Position numbers and translations under genes: made by a program. A stretch of DNA of 21,558 bases, from the NCBI GenBank assembly GCA_963592385.1, contig CAVAWX010000027.1, forward strand, positions 1 to 21,558, in the 5' to 3' direction. Source of the stretch: CAVAWX01 sp963592385. Lineage in GTDB: Bacteria > Actinomycetota > Coriobacteriia > Coriobacteriales > QAMH01. Positions 14,401 to 21,558 of the stretch are shown here, piece by piece; the stretch's first letter is position 1; every line of letters begins with the position of its first letter. Below the pieces are notes generated by a model. It was not told the origin of the DNA. It worked only from the letters and a program-made list of their open reading frames with translations, and ran no database searches.

Positions 14401-17100
14401 ATGGACATGCGGGCGCGCGACATACATGTAGACGGCATCGTGCAGGGAGTGGGCTTTCGCCCCTTCGTGGCGCGGCTCGCGCGGGCGCAGGGCCTGCGTG
14501 GATGGGTGAAAAACGCGCCCGACGGCGTGGACATCCACGTGGAACTTCCCGAAGCGGCGGATGCGGCGGGCGCGGCGGGCGCGGATGAAGCGGGACGCGG
14601 GACGCCGGACGGTGAAACCGGCACTGCGAAAGCCGCCGCAGACGAGGCACTCGACGCATTCGAGGCGGCGCTGCGCACGCAGGCCCCGGCCGCCGCGCGC
14701 ATCGTCTCGTTGCAGGCGCGGGCGGCCCGTGCCGAGAACTGCGACGCTTTCGAGATCCGCGCCTCCGCGACGGGCGGCCTCTCCTCCACGCTCGTCTCAC
14801 CGGACCTCGCCACCTGCGACGCCTGCCTGGCCGAGCTCTTCGACCCGGGCAACCGCCGCTACCACTACCCCTTCATCAACTGCACGAACTGCGGGCCGCG
14901 CTTCACCATCATCGACGAGCTGCCCTACGACCGGCCGGCCACCTCGATGCGCGGGTTTCCCATGTGCGAGGCGTGCGCCGACGAGTACGCCGACGAGGCC
15001 GACCGCCGCTACCATGCCCAGCCCGACGCCTGCTTTGCCTGCGGCCCGTCGCTGTGGTTTACCGACGGGGCGGACGCAGAAATCGAGCGCGCCGGGCACA
15101 CGCGCGAAACCTCGGATGCCCTGATCGAGAAAACAGCCGCCGCACTGCGCGAGGGGAAGGTCGCCGCGGTGAAGGGGCTGGGCGGATGGCATCTGGCCTG
15201 CGATGCCCGCGACGAGGCGGCCGTGGCCGCGCTGCGTGCGCGCAAGCACCGTCCGAGCAAGCCCCTGGCCGTCATGGTGAAAGACCTCGAAGCGGCGCAC
15301 AAGCTGTGCCATGTGGGCGACGAGGAGGCCGCGCTGCTCGCCTCGCCGGCCCGCCCCATCGTCTTGCTGCGCACGCGCGAGGGGGCAGGGCTTGCCCCGG
15401 GCGTGGCAAACCCGCTGCCCGAGACAGGCGTGATGCTGCCCTCCACGCCGGTGCAGCATCTGCTCTTCGACGTGCTGGGTAGCGACGCCGCGCTTGTCAT
15501 GACCAGCGGCAACCGCAGCGGAGAGCCCATCGTCGCCGAAGACGCCGAGGCGCTTGACGCGCTGGCGGGCATCGCCGACGTCTTCCTGGGCAACGACCGC
15601 CCCATCGTGGCACGCTACGACGATTCGGTCGTGCGCATGCAGCGCGGCATCGGGGGCGCGGACGCGACGAGCGGCACTGCGGGCAGCGGAAACGACGCGG
15701 GTGAAGCGGAAAACGCAGGCGGCACCCCTACCCCCCAGCTCGTGCGCCGCGCACGGGGCTACGCGCCCATGCCGCTGTTCGTGCAGCCAGCCCAAGACGA
15801 AGAAGCACCCGAGGACGCCGCGCCCCCCGTCACCATATTCGCCGCCGGCTCCGAGCAAAAGGCCACCTTCACCTACCTCGCCCCCGCGCCCGGCACCGCA
15901 TCCGCCATCGGCACGGCGCCCGACACCACCCCAGTGCCCGACATCGAGACAGCCGACGCAGCCGGCGCACCCAGCGCACCCGGCCCCGCCTTCACCGCCC
16001 CCGCGCGCGCCTGGGTCTCGCAGCACCTGGGCGACCTGGAGCATCTGGGCGCCTGGCGGGCCTGGGAGCAGGCGAAGAAACGCTACGAGCAGCTCTTCGA
16101 CCTGCGTGCGGACGCGCTGGCCTGCGACCTCCACCCCGAATATCTGGCGAGCAAGTGGGCACGCGAGAAGGCGCGGGAAACGGGGCTGCCGCTGGTCGAG
16201 GTGCAGCACCACCACGCGCACATCGCGGCCGTCATGGGCGAGCACGCGTTGCGCGGACAGGTGCTCGGCGTGGCGCTCGACGGCACGGGCTACGGGCCGG
16301 ACGCCACGATATGGGGCTGTGAGCTTTTTGCCGCCTCCCGCGCGGACTACGAGCGCCTCTGGCATCTGCCCACCTTTTTCCTACCCGGGGGCGCGGCCGC
16401 CGTGCTGCACCCCGAGCGCAGCGCCTTCGGGCTGCTTGCCGCCCGCAGCGCCGAGCCGATTCCCCCCGACGACCCGGCCGCCTGGATGAACCTCGTCTTC
16501 ACCATGGACAACCCGCAGTGGCAGCCCTTCCTCGACGCGCTCGAGGACCGCGCCCTCTACGCGCAGATGACGGCTCGACGCCTGAACTGCCCGTCCACCT
16601 CCTCGCTCGGGCGCTTCCTCGACGCCATGGCAGCCCTGCTCGGGCGCGCGCGCGGGTGCATCGGCTACGACGGCGAACCGGCCTGCCTGCTCGAGGCTGC
16701 CGCCCTGCGCGAGCTGGAGCAAGGCAGCGCCTCCCTGCCCGCAGCGCACGAGATCGCCGCACGGGCAGACGCGACGCGTGCCCGCTTGGCCGCAGGAGAA
16801 CCGCTCACAGCTTTCACCGTCCATCTGCTCGTGGCGCGAACTATCATCGAGGCCTGCGAAAACGCGCGAGAACGCACCGGCCTTGCACGCGTCGCCCTGG
16901 GCGGCGGCTGCATGGTCAACCGCCTGTTGCATGAGCTGCTCGTCGGCGGCCTGGGGCAACGCGGCTTTTCCGTCTACGAAAACATCGAGCTTGCGCCAAA
17001 CGACGCGTGCCTGTCTTACGGCCAGGCGGTCGTCGCGCGGGCGCGGCTTGCAGAAGGAGGGGCGCATGTGCCTGGCGATACCGGCGAAAGTGCTGGATAA
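14401..17100 (+). CDS. hypF: carbamoyltransferase HypF, [NiFe]-hydrogenase maturation
   Basis: HypF makes carbamoyl-AMP from carbamoyl phosphate and passes the carbamoyl group to HypE as precursor of the cyanide ligands. Domains in order: an acylphosphatase-like part with VQGVGFRPF (R20) and N38; two zinc fingers with C139/C142/C161/C164 and C189/C192/C211/C214; a YrdC-like domain (about 240-460; KGLGGWHLACDA, KHRPSKPLAVM); and a Kae1-like domain from about 535 with CDLHPEYLASKWA, the HHHAH motif near 603-607, ALDGTGYGPD and ALGGGCMVN. At 899 residues it is about 130-150 longer than typical HypF. Four low-complexity insertions account for the excess: about 51-83, 419-446, 465-475 and 495-535. 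ATG 14401 is chosen because the conserved N terminus follows at once. Its end overlaps hypC by 35 nt. Confidence 0.96.
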   Translation: MDMRARDIHVDGIVQGVGFRPFVARLARAQGLRGWVKNAPDGVDIHVELPEAADAAGAAGADEAGRGTPDGETGTAKAAADEALDAFEAALRTQAPAAARIVSLQARAARAENCDAFEIRASATGGLSSTLVSPDLATCDACLAELFDPGNRRYHYPFINCTNCGPRFTIIDELPYDRPATSMRGFPMCEACADEYADEADRRYHAQPDACFACGPSLWFTDGADAEIERAGHTRETSDALIEKTAAALREGKVAAVKGLGGWHLACDARDEAAVAALRARKHRPSKPLAVMVKDLEAAHKLCHVGDEEAALLASPARPIVLLRTREGAGLAPGVANPLPETGVMLPSTPVQHLLFDVLGSDAALVMTSGNRSGEPIVAEDAEALDALAGIADVFLGNDRPIVARYDDSVVRMQRGIGGADATSGTAGSGNDAGEAENAGGTPTPQLVRRARGYAPMPLFVQPAQDEEAPEDAAPPVTIFAAGSEQKATFTYLAPAPGTASAIGTAPDTTPVPDIETADAAGAPSAPGPAFTAPARAWVSQHLGDLEHLGAWRAWEQAKKRYEQLFDLRADALACDLHPEYLASKWAREKARETGLPLVEVQHHHAHIAAVMGEHALRGQVLGVALDGTGYGPDATIWGCELFAASRADYERLWHLPTFFLPGGAAAVLHPERSAFGLLAARSAEPIPPDDPAAWMNLVFTMDNPQWQPFLDALEDRALYAQMTARRLNCPSTSSLGRFLDAMAALLGRARGCIGYDGEPACLLEAAALRELEQGSASLPAAHEIAARADATRARLAAGEPLTAFTVHLLVARTIIEACENARERTGLARVALGGGCMVNRLLHELLVGGLGQRGFSVYENIELAPNDACLSYGQAVVARARLAEGGAHVPGDTGESAG

Positions 17101-17332
17101 AAAAGAAAACGGGATGGCCGACGTCGACATCTTGGGCGTCACGCGCGAGGTGTGCCTCGACCTGGTGCCACGCGCCGAGGAAGGCGGCTACGTGCTCGTG
17201 CACGCGGGATACGCCATCGAGGTCGTCGACGAACGCTACGCGCAAGAGACCCTCGACCTGATCCGCGAGATGCCCGACCTGGTGGACGCCGACCACCCCG
17301 GCATGGGCGGCGGAATGTCTGCGGCGGGCTGA
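17066..17332 (+). CDS. hypC: hydrogenase maturation chaperone HypC
   Basis: The 88-residue protein has the family's usual size and fold. HypC binds HypD, carries the Fe(CN)2CO group and delivers it to the hydrogenase large subunit. The essential N-terminal Cys2 is present in MCLAIPAKV, followed by the beta-barrel core DVDILGVTREVCLDLVPRA and the conserved VLVHAGYAIEVVDE. AAGGAGG 6 nt before the ATG at 17066 fixes the start, inside the last codons of hypF. The 35-nt overlap suggests coupled translation. hypD follows after 13 nt. No hydrogenase structural gene is in view, so which enzyme it serves is unknown. Confidence 0.97.
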   Translation: MCLAIPAKVLDKKENGMADVDILGVTREVCLDLVPRAEEGGYVLVHAGYAIEVVDERYAQETLDLIREMPDLVDADHPGMGGGMSAAG

Positions 17333-17345
17333 AAAGGAGGCGGCG

Positions 17346-18452
17346 ATGGCACTCGACCTGACGGCGTTTCGCGACCCGGCGCTCGGGCGCGAGTTGATAG
17401 AGGCCATACGCGAGACGGCGCCGCGCGCGGCCGAAAAATGCGGCGGCACGGTGCACCTGATGGAGGTGTGCGGCACGCATACGGTGGCCATCGCGCGCAA
17501 CGGCTTTCGCTCCATACTGCCCGAATGCGTGAAGCTGGTGAGCGGGCCGGGCTGCCCGGTGTGCGTGACGGCCAACGCCGACATCGACACCGCGCTGGCC
17601 ATCGCGCGCATCGACGGCGTGACGATGACGACCTTCGGCGACATGAAGCGCGTGCCCGGCTCGACCAGCTCGCTGTCGGCCGAGCAGGCGGCAGGCCACG
17701 ACATACGCATCGTGTACTCGCCGCTCGACGCGCTGAAGATCGCCGCCGACAACCCGGAGCGCGAAGTCGTGTTCGTGGGCGTCGGCTTCGAGACGACCAC
17801 CCCGCTGGTCGCCGCCGCGGTGCGCCGCGCCCAGGCGATGGGGCTGGACAACTTCAGCGTGTTCGCGGCGCACAAGACCGTGCCGCGCACCCTGGCCGCG
17901 CTCGTGGACGACCCCGAGGTCGCGCTCGACGCCCTCATCTTGCCGGGGCACGTCTCCACCATCATCGGGGTGAAGCCCTACGAGTTTTTGGCCGAGACGC
18001 ACGGCATACCCGGCGTGGTCACCGGCTTCGAGCCCATCGATTTGCTCAGCTCGTTTCTGCTGCTGCTGAAGATGCTGGCCGATGGGGAGCCCAAGATAGT
18101 GAACGACTATTCCCGCGCCGTCGCCGATGCGGGAAACGAGACCGCGCAAGAGGCGATCGCCGAGGTCTTCGAGCCGTGCGACGCCGTGTGGCGGGGCTTA
18201 GGGCCGATACCCGGCAGCGGGTACGCGCTGCGCGAGGAATACGCCGCCTTCGACGCGGTGAAGCGCTTCTCGCCTGTGGTAGAGCCGACTGTCGAGCCGC
18301 GTGGCTGCCGTTGCGGCGACGTGCTGCGCGGTTGCATGCCGCCCGACGAGTGCCCTCTGTTCGCGAAGGCCTGCACGCCGGAAAACCCCGTCGGCCCGTG
18401 CATGGTCTCCAGCGAGGGCAGCTGCGCCGCCTTCTACAAGTACCTGCGCTAG
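17346..18452 (+). CDS. hypD: hydrogenase maturation protein HypD
   Basis: The 368-residue iron-sulfur protein is the scaffold on which the Fe(CN)2CO group is assembled together with HypC and HypE. Key residues are visible: C42 in EVCGTHT, C70 and C73 in SGPGCPVC, GFETTTPLVAAA, the FSVFAAHKTVP segment, and LPGHVSTIIG. The C-terminal cysteines of the 4Fe-4S site follow (CRCGDVLRGC, and GPCMVSSEGSCAA near the end). Length is normal for the family. AAAAGGAGG 6 nt before the ATG makes the start secure. It is the last gene of the hyp unit; the following gene is a toxin-antitoxin operon with its own promoter, so hypE is not in the usual next position. Confidence 0.97.
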   Translation: MALDLTAFRDPALGRELIEAIRETAPRAAEKCGGTVHLMEVCGTHTVAIARNGFRSILPECVKLVSGPGCPVCVTANADIDTALAIARIDGVTMTTFGDMKRVPGSTSSLSAEQAAGHDIRIVYSPLDALKIAADNPEREVVFVGVGFETTTPLVAAAVRRAQAMGLDNFSVFAAHKTVPRTLAALVDDPEVALDALILPGHVSTIIGVKPYEFLAETHGIPGVVTGFEPIDLLSSFLLLLKMLADGEPKIVNDYSRAVADAGNETAQEAIAEVFEPCDAVWRGLGPIPGSGYALREEYAAFDAVKRFSPVVEPTVEPRGCRCGDVLRGCMPPDECPLFAKACTPENPVGPCMVSSEGSCAAFYKYLR

Positions 18453-18548
18453 CAGCCCGCGCCAAACCGCACAACGCACGCCGCCCGCGACCACGCCCCG
18501 CACCTGCGCGCAGCCGCGCCACGCACCGCGCCCCCTTCATCACGGCGC

Positions 18549-18563
18549 GATGTGAAGCACATC
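18549..18563. promoter_or_regulatory. inverted repeat over the -35 region of the toxin-antitoxin promoter
   Basis: GATGTG-AAG-CACATC is a perfect 6-bp inverted repeat with a 3-nt centre. It lies 11 bp upstream of TATAAT, so a bound repressor would block RNA polymerase. It is a good candidate operator for the antitoxin. Confidence 0.5.
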
Positions 18564-18574
18564 ATGACATTGGG

Positions 18575-18580
18575 TATAAT
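18575..18580 (+). promoter_or_regulatory. -10 box (TATAAT) of the toxin-antitoxin operon
   Basis: A perfect TATAAT lies 45 nt before the antitoxin ATG, in an AT-rich patch after a C-rich spacer. The matching -35 is poor (TGTGAA at 18 bp). Confidence 0.6.
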
Positions 18581-18581
18581 A

Positions 18582-18613
18582 AAGTCCGCTATCCGGCACC
18601 GAATTGCGGACTT
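18582..18613. promoter_or_regulatory. 8-bp inverted repeat between promoter and ribosome binding site
   Basis: AAGTCCGC (18582-18589) and GCGGACTT (18606-18613) are perfect inverted copies with a 16-nt centre. They start just after the -10 box and end 1 nt before AAGGAG. This could be a second operator or a 5'-UTR hairpin affecting antitoxin translation. Confidence 0.5.
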
Positions 18614-18625
18614 CAAGGAGAGACC

Positions 18626-18925
18626 ATGTCGGCGATCTACCCTTCAACGGCACTCAAGAACCAGCAGCGCGAGATCAAGGCGGTGGCGGACAACCAGATA
18701 GTCCACATCACGGAAAACGGCTGGGGCAAATACGTCTTCATGTCGGAGGACGTGCTGCGGCACACCGTCGAGCAAGCCGTCGAGGACGCGCTCTACGAAA
18801 AGCGTCTCGCAGATGCCCTCGCGGACTCCCGCAAGAACTTCGAGGAGGGAAGATTCTACTCGTCGCGCGAGGAGCTGCGCGCCGCGGTGGCAACAAAACG
18901 CGAGGCCTTCCATGCCACGGCTTGA
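18626..18925 (+). CDS. type II antitoxin, Phd/YefM-like
   Basis: The 99-residue protein begins MSAIYPSTALKNQQREIKAV. The early segment IVHITENGWGKYVFMSEDVL resembles the Phd/YefM DNA-binding fold: strand-helix-strand with ITxNG and a VxMSxE-like turn. The C-terminal half (about 50-99) is charged and helical, the part expected to wrap the toxin. The AAGGAG 5 nt before the ATG makes the start clear. Its last 14 nt overlap the next gene, whose product is RelE/ParE-like; such antitoxin-first, overlapping order is standard for these modules. The antitoxin would neutralise the toxin and repress its own promoter, where two inverted repeats lie. The subfamily call is from fold pattern and context. 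Confidence 0.8.
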   Translation: MSAIYPSTALKNQQREIKAVADNQIVHITENGWGKYVFMSEDVLRHTVEQAVEDALYEKRLADALADSRKNFEEGRFYSSREELRAAVATKREAFHATA

Positions 18926-19181
18926 ATTTTCCGAACGCTTCGCCGACGACCTGGCCCGCGTCACCTCGAAAAAACTCGAGGCCCGCATTTTCGCGAGCCT
19001 CGACCACATCGAGATGTTCGGGGAATTCGGAAGCAGGAGCATCCCCGATTCCATACAGCAGGAGTTCGGCGAAGGGGTGCGCAAGGTCGCGCTCAACCCC
19101 TTCGACCTCGTCTACACCTACTACCCAAAGCGCGAGCTGGTGCGCGTCGAGGCGCTGGTGCACCAAAAGGCTGCGTGGTAA
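18912..19181 (+). CDS. RelE/ParE-superfamily toxin
   Basis: The 89-residue protein begins MPRLEFSERFADDLARVTSKK, the strand-plus-two-helices start of RelE/ParE toxins. The core GEGVRKVALNPFDLVYTYYP then RELVRVEALVHQKAAW matches the C-terminal beta sheet of the superfamily (a strand with a basic residue, an (I/V)Y-type strand, then a valine-rich strand and a terminal HQK). RelE members cleave mRNA at the ribosome and ParE members poison gyrase; the sequence alone does not decide which. The ATG at 18912 overlaps the antitoxin end by 14 nt; no separate ribosome binding site stands out, so translation is probably coupled. The longer open frame upstream is a shadow of the antitoxin gene. Confidence 0.83.
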   Translation: MPRLEFSERFADDLARVTSKKLEARIFASLDHIEMFGEFGSRSIPDSIQQEFGEGVRKVALNPFDLVYTYYPKRELVRVEALVHQKAAW

Positions 19182-19203
19182 GCGCCAGCAGTTCCGCGCA
19201 TAG

Positions 19204-19232
19204 AAAAACGCGGGCCGCACATGCAGCCCGCG
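19204..19232 (-). terminator. intrinsic terminator of the AGCS symporter gene
   Basis: On the minus strand, CGCGGGC and GCCCGCG form a 7-bp GC stem (19209-19232) with a 10-nt loop, directly followed by TTTTT (19204-19208). It lies 58 nt after the symporter stop and is the only textbook intrinsic terminator I see in the window. Confidence 0.75.
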
Positions 19233-19289
19233 CTCTCGCACTCGCATCTACACATGCGCCCGCGTCAAAAAGGCGCGTGCAGCTCGCCC

Positions 19290-20876
19290 CTACTCCTTCA
19301 CGATCAGCTCGGTCCACTCGGCCGGGTCGTCGTCGGGCAGGGTCTTCTCCTCTGCCGGCGCGGCCTCCATGGCCAGGTCGAGCACCTCGGGGTCGGTGTG
19401 CCAGCACTCGCAATGCGGCATGCCCGCCTCCTCGAAGGCGTCGGCGATGAACACGGGGTTTTCACCCGCACGCTTCTGCTCCGTGTAGTCGTCGAGGGCC
19501 ATGAGCGCCCACTTGCCCAAGACGAGGATGACGAAGATGTTGATGATGGCCTGGATGCCCATGAAGATGTCGGCCAGGTTCCACGCCAGCGTCAGGTTCG
19601 AGTTCGCGCCGAAGAAGATGGCCACGCAGCAGATCAGGCGGAACACGACCAGCGCGCCCTTGTTCTTCGTGATGAACTTGAAGTTGCTCTCGGCGTAGAA
19701 GTAGTTGCCGATCAGGCTGGAGAACGCGAAGGCGAAGATGGCCACCGTCATGAAGTGCATGCCGGCGTCGCCCAGGCCGCTTTGCATGGCCGCCTGCACG
19801 AGCGACATGTTCGTGAGCAGGCTGCTCGTGTCGAGCGCCGCCAGCCCGTTGGCCGTCAGGCCCTGCGCCGCGCCCCAGAAGATCTGGTCGGTGTTGCCGA
19901 TGACGAAGAACATGAGCATGCCCGCCGAGGCCGTGCAGATGACCATCGTGTCGATGAAGACGGAGAAGGTCTGCACGAGGCCCTGCTTCACGGGGTGGCT
20001 GACCGAGGCGGACGCGGCGGCGTTGGGAGCCGAGCCCATGCCTGCCTCGTTGGAGAACAGGCCGCGCTTGATGCCCTGGACGACCATCGAGCCCGCGAAA
20101 CCGCCCACGACGCTGTTGAAGTTGAAGGCCTCGGCGAAGATCATCCCGAAGACGGCCGGCAGCTGCGTGATGTTCATCCCCGTGATGACGAGCGCGAGCA
20201 GGATGTAGCCGATGGCCATGACGGGCACGATGATGGACGTGAGGAAGCTGATCATGCGCGTGCCGCCGAAGAGGATGAAGGCCACGATCACCGCGAGCAC
20301 GATACCCAAGGCCACGGGCGCCATCGAGTCGAAGTAGCCGGGGATGTAGGCCACCAGCGACGAGGACATGTTGTAGGTCTGCAAGCCGTTGAAGCCGATG
20401 GCGAAGCACAGGATGAGGGCGACGGCGAAGACGTTGGCGAGCCATTTCTTGTGCAGCGCCTGCCAGATGTAGTAGGCCGGGCCGCCGCGGAACTCGCCGT
20501 CTTCGGCCTTCACCTTCCAGATCTGCGCCAGCGTGGACTCGATGAAGGCCGAGGCGCTGGTGATGGAGGCCATGACCCACATCCAGAACACCGCGCCCGG
20601 GCCGCCCGTGGCAATGGCCGTGGCGACGCCGGCGATGTTGCCCGTGCCCACGCGCGAGGCCGTCGAGACCATGAGCGCCTGAAACGACGAGACCGTCTTC
20701 TTGCCGGGGACGTGCTTTTTCTCGGTCAGGTGGCGGACCATGTCGAAGAAGCCGCGGAACTGGATGAAACGCGTGCGGAAGCTGAAGTACAGGCCGCAGG
20801 CGATGAGGAGGAACACGAGGAAATACGTGTACATGTAGGTATCGATAGTGTCGGTGATGGTGATCAGCTGGTCCAT
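19290..20876 (-). CDS. sodium:alanine symporter, AGCS family
   Basis: The 528-residue inner-membrane protein has about ten to eleven hydrophobic helices. It imports alanine, glycine or a similar small amino acid with sodium. Family signatures are clear: the helix-loop STASRVGTGNIAGVATAI then GGPGAVFWMWVMA, the FRGGPAYYI segment, and NEAGMGSAPNAAASASV followed by HPVKQGLVQTF. The substrate among alanine, glycine and others is inferred. The C-terminal 60 residues are cytoplasmic, acidic and include an unusual HCECWH motif. The ATG at 20876 is supported by GGAAGGG 7 nt upstream; the longer open frame upstream is not family-like. The gene stands alone, converging on the toxin-antitoxin operon, with its own terminator. 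Confidence 0.95.
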   Translation of the reverse strand: MDQLITITDTIDTYMYTYFLVFLLIACGLYFSFRTRFIQFRGFFDMVRHLTEKKHVPGKKTVSSFQALMVSTASRVGTGNIAGVATAIATGGPGAVFWMWVMASITSASAFIESTLAQIWKVKAEDGEFRGGPAYYIWQALHKKWLANVFAVALILCFAIGFNGLQTYNMSSSLVAYIPGYFDSMAPVALGIVLAVIVAFILFGGTRMISFLTSIIVPVMAIGYILLALVITGMNITQLPAVFGMIFAEAFNFNSVVGGFAGSMVVQGIKRGLFSNEAGMGSAPNAAASASVSHPVKQGLVQTFSVFIDTMVICTASAGMLMFFVIGNTDQIFWGAAQGLTANGLAALDTSSLLTNMSLVQAAMQSGLGDAGMHFMTVAIFAFAFSSLIGNYFYAESNFKFITKNKGALVVFRLICCVAIFFGANSNLTLAWNLADIFMGIQAIINIFVILVLGKWALMALDDYTEQKRAGENPVFIADAFEEAGMPHCECWHTDPEVLDLAMEAAPAEEKTLPDDDPAEWTELIVKE

Positions 20877-20955
20877 GAAGTCGCCCTTCCTTGTTCGACT
20901 GAGAGCCGCGCGGGTGCGCGTGAAAACACGTGAAGCGCGCAAGTGCGCACGCGGT

Positions 20956-20985
20956 TTTAAACGCTCCGGCGAAAAAGCCTAGCAA
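20956..20985 (-). promoter_or_regulatory. possible promoter of the AGCS symporter gene
   Basis: On the minus strand TTGCTA (20980-20985) and TTTAAA (20956-20961) are separated by 18 bp in the only AT-rich patch of the 269-bp gap. This gives a leader of about 70 nt. The match to consensus is moderate. Confidence 0.3.
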
Positions 20986-21145
20986 AAACGGGGCGCGGGG
21001 GAAATAGGCGCGCGGGCAAGGGGTGTGAAGCGGGCCGCCGAGAGGATGGTGAAGGGGTCGGGCGCGGGGCGCGGCGTCGTCGGGCGGGGGGGGCGAAAGC
21101 CGCGCGAGGACGCGGGCGGATTGGCAGCGGGCGCTCAGGCGCGGT

Positions 21146-21558
21146 TCAGCGCGGCGAGGAAGCGGTGAAGTCGAGGGCGCGCACCGCCTCGGCGACGCGC
21201 GAGGGCACGTAGCTGTCCGTCTGGAGCGCGGGCGCAAGGCCGTGCTGCTCGACGACGCTTCCCGCGATGGGGCCGCAGGCGACGATCTTCGCGGAAGCCA
21301 GCAGGGTCTGCGCACGGGGTCCGAGCAGCCGGAAGAACGCGCCGGCGAGCTGCGCGTCGGGTAAGACGACGGCGTCTATCGCCGCGTCTTCGAGGCCGGC
21401 GGCGAGGGCGTCGCAGGTGAAAGAGGTGGATGCGGCGGCGCGCGGCGCGGCCGGTTCGGCGGAGCGCGCAGAATCGCCGGGCTCGGCGTCGGCGGCCTCT
21501 TCGCCACGGGGCTCCGAAGCATCCGCGACGGGCTGCTCGAAGACGCGCGCACCGGCCT
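21146..21558 (-). CDS. hemD: probable uroporphyrinogen-III synthase, C-terminal part
   Basis: The reverse strand holds the last 136 residues of a protein that starts outside the window. The end, IDAVVLPDAQLAGAFFRLLG, then KIVACGPIAGSVVEQHGL, matches the second lobe of HemD: a strand followed by an xFFxLLG helix, then the I-x-x-x-GP-x-x-x strand and a closing helix. HemD closes and inverts ring D of hydroxymethylbilane in tetrapyrrole synthesis (heme, siroheme, B12). It may be a free enzyme or the C-terminal half of a fusion with uroporphyrinogen-III methyltransferase, which is common; the missing 5' part would decide. An acidic Ala/Pro/Glu-rich stretch of about 40 residues precedes the conserved end and is not usual for HemD. 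The identification rests on a short, poorly conserved region. Confidence 0.6.
   Translation of the reverse strand, partial: AGARVFEQPVADASEPRGEEAADAEPGDSARSAEPAAPRAAASTSFTCDALAAGLEDAAIDAVVLPDAQLAGAFFRLLGPRAQTLLASAKIVACGPIAGSVVEQHGLAPALQTDSYVPSRVAEAVRALDFTASSPR

Noticed and set aside
14797..16365. 522-codon minus-strand ORF
   Set aside because: Shadow of hypF, whose zinc fingers and catalytic motifs are intact on the plus strand.
18453..18625. Open frame extending upstream of the antitoxin
   Set aside because: It is an extension in an alternate frame of hypD with no start signal; the antitoxin ATG at 18626 has its own promoter and ribosome binding site.
19221..20933. 570-codon plus-strand ORF
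   Set aside because: Antisense to the symporter gene; Asp/His/Arg-rich translation without domains.

Overview
The window is GC-rich, densely coded bacterial chromosome. The gene content (dnaX-ybaB-recR behind a small bacterial SRP RNA, CoaX, a hydrogenase-maturation cluster hypF-hypC-hypD, an AGCS amino-acid transporter, a heavy Ala/Gly/Glu/Asp bias, GTG and TTG starts) fits an anaerobic high-GC Gram-positive. My best guess is class Coriobacteriia, family Eggerthellaceae; this is inference from gene content and style, not a database match. I see no mobile element, CRISPR array, tRNA or rRNA.

Layout. Bases 1-1275 (minus) hold the start of a YfhO-family membrane protein that runs off the left edge. 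Next comes coaX (minus), divergent from an orphan OmpR/PhoB-type response regulator (plus). From about 13.8 kb down to 3.2 kb lies a long minus-strand block: GT2 glycosyltransferase, ilvE, a small TTG-started acidic membrane protein, a lipoprotein, the SRP RNA (ffs), dedA, dnaX, ybaB, recR, a large GT-C-like membrane protein and two small unknown genes. On the plus strand from 13.9 kb come a small C-terminally anchored membrane protein, hypF-hypC-hypD and a two-gene toxin-antitoxin module. Two minus-strand genes close the window: an AGCS sodium:alanine symporter with a clear intrinsic terminator, and the 3' end of a probable hemD.

How the genes work together. dedA, dnaX, ybaB and recR are packed tightly enough to be one DNA-replication/repair operon, and the SRP RNA sits only about 21 nt before dedA. 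hypF, hypC and hypD form one translationally coupled unit for the Fe(CN)2CO ligands of [NiFe]-hydrogenase, but hypE, hypA and hypB are not here. The membrane glycosyltransferase-type proteins (YfhO, GT-C-like, GT2) suggest cell-envelope glycan work, without a complete pathway.

The most distinctive signals are regulatory and structural rather than a new multi-gene system. (1) Probable leaderless starts. (2) A divergent promoter pair with a possible 17-codon upstream ORF. (3) A toxin-antitoxin promoter flanked by two inverted repeats. (4) Repeated Ala/Glu/Pro/Gly-rich linkers and in-frame minisatellites inside otherwise conserved proteins (DnaX, HypF, HemD, GT-C protein). I did not find a convincing undescribed system. 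Many very long ORFs here are antisense or frame shadows caused by the base composition.
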